The notes: generated by a model not told the origin, from the letters alone. A DNA stretch of 5,750 nucleotides from JAXGVG01 sp040773965 (GCA_040773965.1 JAXGVG010000118.1:1-5750); one strand, 5' to 3'; positions 1 to 4,990 are shown, numbered from the stretch's first letter. Program-made: numbers and translations.

Positions 1-46
1 GAATTGTTCCGCTGGCGTCATGCCCGCGAAGGCGGGGATCCATCTT
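1..46. repeat. partial copy of the foldback-element left arm
   Basis: This stretch matches 232-277 with one difference in 46 bases (G at 37, C at 268). It contains the CTGGCGTCAT box and the imperfect hairpin formed by CCCGC and GCGGG around 22-37. Sequence to the right of 46 no longer follows the element. It is therefore either a truncated copy or one that extends beyond the left window edge. Confidence 0.8.
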
Positions 47-97
47 TTTTCTTCTTCATCCCGGAAAAAAATCACCGTCATCCCGGACTGAAAACAC

Positions 98-170
98 CGT
101 CATCCCGCAACCCTCGCGTCATCCCGGAAACGCGCTTTAGCGCGTTATCCGGGATCCAGTGGAAGAATCC
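98..170. repeat. REP-like dispersed repeat, copy 1
   Basis: This copy is nearly identical to 366-439. The right 55 bases (116-170 against 385-439) differ at a single position. Its core, 121-155, is a long hairpin: the arms ATCCCGGA..ACGCGC and GCGCGT..TCCGGGAT pair with one bulged base around a tiny TTTA-type loop. It begins with CGTCATCCCG and ends with GGATCCAGTGGAA. Such CGTCAT...ATCCA palindromes are a common type of dispersed intergenic repeat in proteobacteria. No transposase is associated here. Confidence 0.85.
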
Positions 171-214
171 GGAATAAAGTCTGATCGTCATTCCGGAACG
201 CTCCCGCCCTGGAG

Positions 215-352
215 CATTTCCCGATTAAGTGGAATTGTTCCGCTGGCGTCATGCCCGCGAAGGCGGGCATCCATCTTATTGAAGGAGAAACGGATTCCCG
301 GAGCCGCGAAGCGGCCCCGGGACTGACGCCAGTTCTATTTAATCGGGAAATG
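215..352. repeat. 138-bp foldback (MITE-like) element with nested hairpins
   Basis: The ends are perfect 14-bp inverted repeats: CATTTCCCGATTAA at 215-228 and its reverse complement at 339-352. Inside is a second inverted pair, CTGGCGTCA at 243-251 and TGACGCCAG at 324-332. Between these lie two further hairpins: 251-270 (8-bp stem, GAAG loop) and 296-322 (TCCCGG/CCGGGA and GCCGC/GCGGC, one mismatch, GAA loop). The whole can fold into a multi-arm junction. No coding capacity and no clear target-site duplication are visible. It could be a non-autonomous mobile element or a composite REP structure. Its partial second copy at 1-46 shows the sequence is repeated. Confidence 0.65.
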
Positions 353-365
353 GCCTAACCTTCAG

Positions 366-439
366 CGTCATCCCGTAACCCTCTGCGTCATCCCGGAAAC
401 GCGCTTTAGCGCGTTATCCGGGATCCAGTGGAAAAATCC
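366..439. repeat. REP-like dispersed repeat, copy 2
   Basis: This is the second copy of 98-170, in the same orientation. It has a one-base indel near 383 and one substitution in the right half (A at 433 where copy 1 has G). The core hairpin is 390-424 and is identical to that of copy 1. The two copies sit on either side of the foldback element at 215-352. The element may therefore have inserted between tandem copies, or the whole unit may be a composite. Confidence 0.85.
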
Positions 440-484
440 ACAAGAAAGCCGTTTCCTTTTCTCCCGAAGGATTCCGGACTCTCG

Positions 485-515
485 CCCGAACCCCAAGCCC
501 CGAACCCCGAACCCC
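485..515 (-). other. G-quadruplex-forming motif after a stop codon
   Basis: On the minus strand this reads as four GGGG tracts and one GGG tract, each separated by exactly three bases (TTC, TTC, CTT, TTC), a strict 7-base period. Four runs of four guanines with 3-base loops meet the standard definition of a G-quadruplex motif. It starts five bases after the TAA of the Rossmann gene, so it would lie in that transcript's 3' untranslated region. It could slow RNA polymerase or protect the mRNA end. The pattern is seen directly; the role is inferred. Confidence 0.7.
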
Positions 516-519
516 GTCC

Positions 520-1338
520 TTAAGCAGGCTGCGGCTTCGGGGGAACCGGGCGCCTGAAGATGCGCGGCGTGGCGGTGAAAACGTTTTTCAGCGCCTTGAA
601 CGTGTTGCCGGCCTTTTTGATGACGCCGTGAATGAAAGTGCAGGCGTCGTTTTTGGGCTCATATTCGCACGTTTCGATTTTTTCGATGATCGTATCGAAC
701 TGTTCGAGAAAATCCTTAAGCATCGGCGCAAGGTTATTCCCGTACGTCTTAAAAAGTTCCGCCACCGCTTCCGGAGTGGAGGCAATCGGCCCCATGCCGT
801 CTTTCAAACCCGGGTTGGCCAGATCGGAAATCTTCTGGCCGGTCTCTTTTTCGACGCGCCGGACGTTTTCGGTGATGGCCAAACTCATAAGGCCCGCGAA
901 AGCGCTCAGGCGGAGGTTGCTGCCCTCGACGGCGGAAAGGTCGCAGGGCTTGATGTTGCCGCTCGGCATTTCCCTGGCGTATTCGTGCGCCGCCTTGATC
1001 CGGTCGCCGATCGCCGGGTCGTTCCGTTCGATGGCGTTGCGAAGATCTTCAGGGTTTTCACGGAATGATTTGGCCGTTTCAGGGATTTTGGCGCGGTTTT
1101 CCGTGAAAATGGCGCCCCACATATCCGGCGGCGTTTTCACGTTGTGAAAGGAGATGTTCGCTGTGTCGATGCCGTTTTCCTTCAAAACGGCGAAAAAGTC
1201 CTTTTCCACAGAGGGATCGATATCCAAAGCGACGATTTCGCAATCCGGGTATTTTTCGGCTACCGCCATAACGACCGGCGTACCGACCTGACCCGCGCCG
1301 GCAACAACGATTTTCCTGATATTCATTTCGCTTACCAT
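520..1338 (-). CDS. hypothetical protein with N-terminal Rossmann NAD(P)-binding motif
   Basis: This is a 272-residue protein of unrecognised family. Residues 8-41 form a classic beta-alpha-beta dinucleotide-binding unit: strand KIVV, glycine loop GAGQVG (14-19), a helix, then strand EIVALDID ending in an acidic residue (D39), which usually favours NAD over NADP. This part resembles the start of UDP-glucose dehydrogenases (GAGYVGGP), but the rest does not follow that family. Residues 60-250 look mostly helical, and the tail is proline-rich and basic (RRPVPPKPQPA). No signal peptide or membrane segment is visible. The start is uncertain: neither the ATG at 1338 nor the one at 1326 has a strong Shine-Dalgarno, and the latter begins right before the first beta strand (MNIRKIVV). 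A TATAGT box at 1363-1368 is a possible -10 but has a poor -35. The gene is flanked on both sides by repeat DNA. Confidence 0.8.
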   Translation of the reverse strand: MVSEMNIRKIVVAGAGQVGTPVVMAVAEKYPDCEIVALDIDPSVEKDFFAVLKENGIDTANISFHNVKTPPDMWGAIFTENRAKIPETAKSFRENPEDLRNAIERNDPAIGDRIKAAHEYAREMPSGNIKPCDLSAVEGSNLRLSAFAGLMSLAITENVRRVEKETGQKISDLANPGLKDGMGPIASTPEAVAELFKTYGNNLAPMLKDFLEQFDTIIEKIETCEYEPKNDACTFIHGVIKKAGNTFKALKNVFTATPRIFRRPVPPKPQPA

Positions 1339-1401
1339 GCTTGAATTAAGAATAGGCCGGATACTATATGCGGCGACCGTGAAAGCAAAAAAATATCCGC
1401 C

Positions 1402-1438
1402 CGTTAACCATAATGGATCGAAAAACGGCGTTAACCAT
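1402..1438. promoter_or_regulatory. pair of CGTTAACCAT boxes, possible CtrA-type half-sites
   Basis: The 10-mer CGTTAACCAT occurs at 1402-1411 and again at 1429-1438, 27 bp apart in the same orientation. It lies 64 to 100 bp upstream of the Rossmann gene start. TTAACCAT resembles the half-site recognised by the alphaproteobacterial cell-cycle regulator CtrA; the full TTAA-N7-TTAA site is not present. The repeat is exact, but the regulator assignment is only a guess from the motif. Confidence 0.3.
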
Positions 1439-1452
1439 GCGCTATCGCCGCT

Positions 1453-1540
1453 TCAACGCGCGCTCAACGCTGCGTCAACGCTCGCTCAACGGTGCGTCAA
1501 CGCTCACTCAACGGTGCGTCAACGCTCGCTCAACGCTGCG
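1453..1540. repeat. 8-copy tandem array with 11-bp period
   Basis: Eight contiguous 11-bp units all begin TCAACG (unit starts 1453, 1464, 1475, 1486, 1497, 1508, 1519, 1530). The seven units from 1464 end, in order, CTGCG, CTCGC, GTGCG, CTCAC, GTGCG, CTCGC, CTGCG. That is a mirror-symmetric order, and it also gives a 22-bp higher-order alternation. The period equals about one DNA helical turn, so every GTTGA/TCAAC box faces the same side of the helix. This suits a protein-binding array, though a neutral minisatellite is equally possible. Eleven is not a multiple of three and no gene spans it. It sits between the phaZ stop and the Rossmann gene start. Confidence 0.85.
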
Positions 1541-1546
1541 TTAAAA

Positions 1547-1555
1547 TCCTCCTTT
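1547..1555 (-). promoter_or_regulatory. orphan strong Shine-Dalgarno-like site
   Basis: On the minus strand AAAGGAGGA lies 6 bases after the phaZ stop codon, a near-perfect match to the anti-Shine-Dalgarno. No ATG or GTG follows at a usable distance. The first TTG runs into a TGA after four codons, inside the 11-bp repeat array. It may be the remnant of the ribosome binding site of a gene displaced by the repeat expansion, or chance. Confidence 0.3.
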
Positions 1556-1561
1556 AAGGCT

Positions 1562-2821
1562 TTACGCGCCGTTTCGGCGGTTATGCGCGCGTATGAATCC
1601 GCGCACCACGGGCTGGACGTTGTTGCGCCATTTCCGGCCATAAAAGACGCTGTAATGGCCGATCCCGATCTCCAGATGCGCCTGCTTCATGTGCGGCGCC
1701 AGGCCGCTGCACAGCCCATGAGCGGCGTATGCCTGCCCCGGCGCGCAAATGTCGTCCAGCTCCCCTTCCACGGTCAAAAGCGCCGTGCGCTTGATCGTTT
1801 CGGGCTTAACCAGCCGGTCCTGCCAGCGGAACGAGCCGTTGGGCAAGTCGCAATTTTGATAAACGCGTTCAAGGGTTTGCAGATAAAACTCGGCGGTGAC
1901 ATCCATTGCGGAGAAGTATTCGTCGTAGAATTTCCGGTGAACTTCCGCCGCGTCGCCGTCGCCGCGCACAAGGTTCAGGAACATCTTGAAATGCTCGCCG
2001 ATATGCCGGTCGATGTGCATGGACATAAAGCCCTGTAACTGCAAAAAGCCCGGAAAAACAAGCCTATACGCGCCCGGGTAATAGAACGGAATGGCGTGAA
2101 TGACGGTGTTTTGAAACCATTCCAGCGTGTGGGATTCCGCAAGTTCGCACACGATGGTCTTGGCATACCGCGTGTCGATGGGCCCGCCCATAAGGATCAT
2201 GGAAAGCGGTTGGGCGGGATCGTCCATTTCCGCCAGCAACGATACGGCGCAAAGCACGGGCACCGAAGGCTGGCACACGGCCATGACGTGAACATCAGGC
2301 CCCAAAAATCGAATAAAATCAATGATATAAGTAATATTGTCCTCAAGGTCGAACTTGCCTTCGGACAGCGGAACCATCTTCGCGTCGGTCCAGTCCGTGA
2401 TGTAAACATCATGCTCGGGCAGCATGGCCTCGACGGTGTTGCGCAACAGCGTCGCATGCTGGCCGGAAAGCGGCGCGACGATAAGAACTTTCGGATCGTG
2501 GGCGATATGCGCGGTCAGCTCGGGCGTCGGCGCGATGCGCCGGAAACGCAACAGGCGGCAAAAAGGCTTTTCCTCAACGACTTCTTCCTCGATTTTCAGA
2601 ACTTGCCCGCGGAACTTGACGCCGGTGATGTTGAATTCGGGCTTCGTGAACTGCCGCGTCGAACGCTCGAACATTTCGGCGCTGGCGGCGATGGCGCGCC
2701 CCACTTGCGTATAGGAGGCCGGCACGAAGGGGTTTTGAAACGTGGCTTGCGTCGCCTCGGCCGCAATCCGGAAGGGCGTCAAAACCGCGTGTTGCAGGTC
2801 GTATATGTGATAAAGAAGCAT
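1562..2821 (-). CDS. phaZ: intracellular polyhydroxyalkanoate depolymerase
   Basis: This alpha/beta-hydrolase hydrolyses the ester bonds of native intracellular PHA/PHB granules to release hydroxyacids, so the cell can use its carbon store. At 419 residues it has the usual length of the intracellular PhaZ family. The N terminus (LYHIYDLQHAVLTPFR, then FERSTRQFTKPEF at 51-63) is characteristic of that family. The nucleophile is Cys183 in VCQPS, the cysteine variant of the lipase box seen in the PhaZa1 type of Ralstonia eutropha. Asp356/357 (GELDDIC) and His389 (GIGHYSVF) fit the acid and base of the triad. The C terminus GRKWRNNVQP is also typical. No signal peptide is present, which fits cytoplasmic action. 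The ATG at 2821 matches the family start, although its Shine-Dalgarno is weak. No phaC or phasin gene is nearby, and the gene appears to be monocistronic or loosely linked to its upstream neighbour (58-bp gap). Confidence 0.95.
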   Translation of the reverse strand: MLLYHIYDLQHAVLTPFRIAAEATQATFQNPFVPASYTQVGRAIAASAEMFERSTRQFTKPEFNITGVKFRGQVLKIEEEVVEEKPFCRLLRFRRIAPTPELTAHIAHDPKVLIVAPLSGQHATLLRNTVEAMLPEHDVYITDWTDAKMVPLSEGKFDLEDNITYIIDFIRFLGPDVHVMAVCQPSVPVLCAVSLLAEMDDPAQPLSMILMGGPIDTRYAKTIVCELAESHTLEWFQNTVIHAIPFYYPGAYRLVFPGFLQLQGFMSMHIDRHIGEHFKMFLNLVRGDGDAAEVHRKFYDEYFSAMDVTAEFYLQTLERVYQNCDLPNGSFRWQDRLVKPETIKRTALLTVEGELDDICAPGQAYAAHGLCSGLAPHMKQAHLEIGIGHYSVFYGRKWRNNVQPVVRGFIRAHNRRNGA

Positions 2822-2879
2822 GAGCCCATGTCGCGAAAGGTTCTCGCCTTCACGCTAGCTTGCGGATGTAAATTTTGGC

Positions 2880-3305
2880 TTAACCCGGGCGCGGCCCGCT
2901 TCTTTTCCTGGCTTTTTTGGGCGCCGGCGCCAAAAGCAGAAGCCAGAGAAAGAAAAGCCAAAAAGCGTTCTTTTTCTTCTTGCTGCGGGCAGCCTGAACG
3001 TGGCGGCTGGATGGGGCGGGTGCCGCGCGCCTCAATTTTTTTTGTTTGCGCAACAGGCGATGTTCCTTTTCCACCGCATTGATTTTGCTAATGATATTGA
3101 GTTCCTTCGCGCGAAGAGAGGCCATCTGGCCCACCATTTTCGTGAACTTGCGAAAGAGCGAAGACCTCAAGTTTACGGTTGGGCCCAAACGGGCGAGACG
3201 GGCGTTTAAACGCCCGATTTTTCTTGTTTTCCGGCCCCATGAATGCATGAGCCTCGTCAAACGGTTTCGCGCATCGGCGATCTTTCTTTTTCTACTTAAA
3301 GCCAT
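2880..3305 (-). CDS. small highly basic protein with C-terminal hydrophobic segment
   Basis: This is a 141-residue protein of no recognised family. About 40 residues are Lys or Arg and only four are Asp or Glu. Residues 1-95 are a basic, mainly helical stretch with heptad-like leucines and possible coiled-coil character. Residues 96-107 form an Ala/Pro/Ser linker. A KKKK patch (109-112) is followed by a short hydrophobic run (FWLFFLWLLLL, about 115-125) and then a second basic tail (KKARKR). The hydrophobic stretch is short for a membrane span but could be a tail anchor flanked by positive charges. The basic N-terminal part could bind nucleic acid or phospholipid. The start at 3305 has a good ribosome binding site (AAGGGGGAA, 7 bases upstream). 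Plus-strand readings over this region are less convincing. It could still be a fast-evolving or spurious reading frame. Confidence 0.6.
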   Translation of the reverse strand: MALSRKRKIADARNRLTRLMHSWGRKTRKIGRLNARLARLGPTVNLRSSLFRKFTKMVGQMASLRAKELNIISKINAVEKEHRLLRKQKKLRRAAPAPSSRHVQAARSKKKKNAFWLFFLWLLLLAPAPKKARKRSGPRPG

Positions 3306-3311
3306 GACTGG

Positions 3312-3326
3312 TTCCCCCTTAAGGGG
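3312..3326 (-). promoter_or_regulatory. ribosome binding site embedded in a palindrome
   Basis: The minus strand carries AAGGGGGAA (3312-3320) seven bases before the ATG at 3305, which decides that start. It overlaps a perfect 12-bp palindrome, CCCCTTAAGGGG (3315-3326). In the mRNA the Shine-Dalgarno could pair with the upstream CCCC, or the DNA palindrome could be an operator. The function is inferred only. Confidence 0.45.
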
Positions 3327-3389
3327 AAGTCTTAAGGCAAAGGAGTAAAATGCTGGTTAATTTAGGTCTGGGGTCTGGAAGCTTTCGCC

Positions 3390-4079
3390 TTAAGGCATGG
3401 CGGCAATGATGCTGCTAACGCTTTCCGAGGCCGAAGACGAGGTGCGGTCCACCAGAATGCTCGAAGGTGTGGCATTCACGCCATAGAGCTGCTGGTTCCA
3501 TGTATGCCTTGGGGCGATGACCGAGCCCTCAAGCGACACGCCGGCATAAAGCCCTGCCGAGCGCGCAAAGGCATACATGTCGGCGTTCCAGCCAATGCCC
3601 GTCGCGGCGGTCGCGCCCCGGCCGAGCTCGCCGATGGCCAGTCCCGCGTCGCCGCCCAGAGTCACCTGACGGTTGATAACGGCGTTCAAACCTCTTTGCG
3701 TCATGATCGTGACGACAAGTTCGGAGCTCTCGCCGCCGAACTGCAGGCCGAAACTCAAACCGCCAATTGTGTAAAAGGCGGGCGGGCTCCATGAGCCGTC
3801 TTCGCCGCGCACCAGCATGATGGCGTTGCCGCCGCGCCCGCCAAAAAAGAAACCGGCGCGCAAAAGGCTCGGCACGATAAGAACGGCTTTGGCCCGGGAG
3901 GCGAGATCGATGAGGCTCGGGTATTGGTTGTCGCTCATCATGCTTTGGAAAGTGATGCGCGACTTGTCGATCAGCTGTTCGGGTTCGCTTCCGAACTCGC
4001 CCGCGCTGCGGCAGCTTGCCACCATGAGGACGGCAAGAAGGACAAGCACGACCGGGGATCTGAATTTCCAAATCATCAT
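3390..4079 (-). CDS. SYLF (Ysc84) domain lipoprotein
   Basis: This is a predicted lipoprotein of the SYLF/Ysc84 family, whose domain binds lipids. Bacterial members are exported envelope proteins, mostly of unknown role. The N terminus (MIWKFRSP, hydrophobic run, then LMVASC) is a lipoprotein signal with a VASC lipobox; cleavage would leave the cysteine at about residue 23 as the lipid-modified end. The mature part carries the family signatures in order: an AKAVLIVPSLLRAGFFFGGRGG stretch split over two strands, YTIGGLSFGLQFGG, a TLGGDAGLAIG segment, YAFARSAGLYAGVSLEGS, and the closing NQQLYGVNATPSSIL. At about 229 residues it is a full-length family member. The frame is open to an ATG at 4103, but that codon overlaps a promoter -10 box and encodes extra polar residues before the signal peptide. 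The tandem ATGs at 4079 and 4076, preceded by GGTGA, are preferred. The stop codon lies within a GCCTTAAGGC palindrome. Confidence 0.9.
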   Translation of the reverse strand: MMIWKFRSPVVLVLLAVLMVASCRSAGEFGSEPEQLIDKSRITFQSMMSDNQYPSLIDLASRAKAVLIVPSLLRAGFFFGGRGGNAIMLVRGEDGSWSPPAFYTIGGLSFGLQFGGESSELVVTIMTQRGLNAVINRQVTLGGDAGLAIGELGRGATAATGIGWNADMYAFARSAGLYAGVSLEGSVIAPRHTWNQQLYGVNATPSSILVDRTSSSASESVSSIIAAMP

Positions 4080-4101
4080 GAGGTCACCGTTTTCCTGAGG
4101 C

Positions 4102-4128
4102 ATGATAAATAAGAGCGGAAGGTGTCAA
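4102..4128 (-). promoter_or_regulatory. sigma70-type promoter of the SYLF lipoprotein gene
   Basis: On the minus strand a perfect -35 TTGACA (4123-4128) is followed after 15 bp by TATCAT (4102-4107), five of six matches to the -10 consensus. The spacer is shorter than the ideal 17 bp. Transcription would begin near 4095, giving a leader of about 16 bases that includes AGGA and GGTGA before the ATG pair at 4079/4076. The site lies between the upstream CobS-like stop and the lipoprotein gene, so the lipoprotein gene probably has its own transcript. Confidence 0.5.
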
Positions 4129-4146
4129 ATCTGGGGCAGAATCGGG

Positions 4147-4983
4147 TTACTGAACAGCCAGAATCACGCCCAAAACCGACAGTTCAACCACTTGTTGAAG
4201 CGTGCCCAGCAAAGGGCCGTTATAACCGCGAACCTGATTGGCGCCGATAAGCGCGACAAGAAGGCCGGTACCTGCGCCCGTGGCAAGGGAAAGAGCCGTG
4301 TAGGGGCCAAGCGTCACAAACGTGAACAAGGCGCCGAGGCCGAGGGCCACCAGCATCCGCAAGGCGGGCGGCTGCTGGAAATGATCGGCGACCGGATCGC
4401 CCTCGATGGGACGCAGCCAGCACGCCGCGACGACCATCAGCGCCCGCGACCAGCTGCATGCGGCGATCAGCGCCTGAAAAACGAGCGTGGTGGAGGCGAG
4501 ACTGGCGATCGCGCCGATTTTCATGATGATGACGAAAATGACGGCCAGCGTGCCATAACGCACGGAGCGTTCCTCGCGGAGCCAGCCGCCGCCTTTTTGC
4601 TCCTTGTCGAAACTCTGGCTGTACTGATTGGCGAGACTGGCGAATTCCTCTTCATGAATGGCGCGCGTCGTCCACAGCATGCCGATGACGGCGAAAACGG
4701 CCGTGATGGTGCCGGGCAGGTAAATCTGGCTCATGATCCAGTCGATGCTCGCGCCGGTAAGGCCGACGATGGCGCCGATCAGCGGGAACCAGGCCATGGA
4801 GCGGCGTATCTGGCCGGGCTTTGCCTTGTCGCGCAAAGGCAGGCTAAGGCGTGTCAGATAGCGCGTGGCGATAACGATTTCGGCCCACAAAGACTCCGCC
4901 GAAGGAGGGCGTAGCGTGATGGCGGGCGGCGGCTTTTCGGGCGGCGTGGCGCGCGGAGGCATGTTGTCGGACGGCTCGGTCAT
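4147..4983 (-). CDS. cobS: CobS-family (adenosylcobinamide-GDP ribazoletransferase-like) membrane protein, divergent
   Basis: CobS enzymes are integral membrane proteins that join adenosylcobinamide-GDP to alpha-ribazole in the last steps of cobalamin synthesis. Family signatures in order (numbered from the ATG at 4983, 278 residues): RYLTRLSLPL (41-50), SMAWFPLIGAIVG (62-74), a HEEEFASLANQ segment (110-120), REERSVRYG (136-144), WSRALMVV, and a C-terminal VRGYNGPLLG. Several hydrophobic spans fit the multi-pass topology. However, the usual HEDGLADTADG becomes HEEEFASLANQ, KDSRIG-type becomes EERSVR, and the C-terminal TGD becomes NGP, so most conserved acidic positions are altered. It may be inactive or act on another substrate. 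The proline-rich N-terminal 30 residues are extra. An in-frame ATG at 5004 would add seven residues, but the promoter-like site at 4991-5018 favours 4983. No other cobalamin gene is in the window. Confidence 0.75.
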   Translation of the reverse strand: MTEPSDNMPPRATPPEKPPPAITLRPPSAESLWAEIVIATRYLTRLSLPLRDKAKPGQIRRSMAWFPLIGAIVGLTGASIDWIMSQIYLPGTITAVFAVIGMLWTTRAIHEEEFASLANQYSQSFDKEQKGGGWLREERSVRYGTLAVIFVIIMKIGAIASLASTTLVFQALIAACSWSRALMVVAACWLRPIEGDPVADHFQQPPALRMLVALGLGALFTFVTLGPYTALSLATGAGTGLLVALIGANQVRGYNGPLLGTLQQVVELSVLGVILAVQ

Positions 4984-4990
4984 GCGGATA

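Larger units (their letters stand above)
1..519. other. gene-free block of dispersed palindromic repeats
   Basis: No convincing coding region is visible on either strand. The block is built almost entirely from REP-like sequence. The hexamer CGTCAT occurs eight times on the plus strand (starting at 16, 76, 98, 117, 186, 247, 366 and 386), nearly always followed by CCCG, TCCCG or TCCGG. Within it lie two near-identical copies of a 73-74 bp repeat (98-170 and 366-439), one 138-bp foldback element (215-352), a second copy of part of that element at the left edge (1-46), and a G-quadruplex-type tract (485-515). The block lies downstream of the minus-strand Rossmann gene, so its hairpins could end or stabilise that transcript. 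No U-tract typical of an intrinsic terminator follows them. The left boundary is outside the window. Confidence 0.75.

Noticed and set aside
1..519. CRISPR array
   Set aside because: The repeats are few, unevenly spaced and internally palindromic, and they are separated by related sequence and not by unique spacers of constant length. No cas gene is present.
628..1147. Two overlapping plus-strand open frames within the Rossmann gene
   Set aside because: They are antisense frames without recognisable motifs. The minus-strand frame has a clear GAGQVG nucleotide-binding unit.
1453..1540. Plasmid- or phage-type iterons marking a replication origin
   Set aside because: The 11-bp units and 22-bp alternation are suggestive, but no replication initiator gene, AT-rich melting region or DnaA boxes are seen nearby.
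1337..2038. Plus-strand frame running through the 11-bp repeats
   Set aside because: The 11-bp period does not keep the codon phase, and most of the frame is antisense to phaZ. The repeat is better seen as non-coding.
2913..2935. Hairpin GCGCCGGCGC flanked by T and A tracts as a terminator
   Set aside because: On both strands the stem is followed by A residues and not T residues. It lies inside the coding sequence of the basic protein and has almost no loop.
2096..3082. 328-codon open frame on the plus strand
   Set aside because: It lies antisense to phaZ and spans into the next gene. Its translation is rich in Arg, His and Gly and has no family signature, whereas phaZ on the other strand is unmistakable.
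4102..4914. 270-codon open frame on the plus strand
   Set aside because: It is antisense to the CobS-like gene, with a His/Asp/Gln/Gly-rich low-information translation. The minus-strand frame has membrane spans and family motifs.
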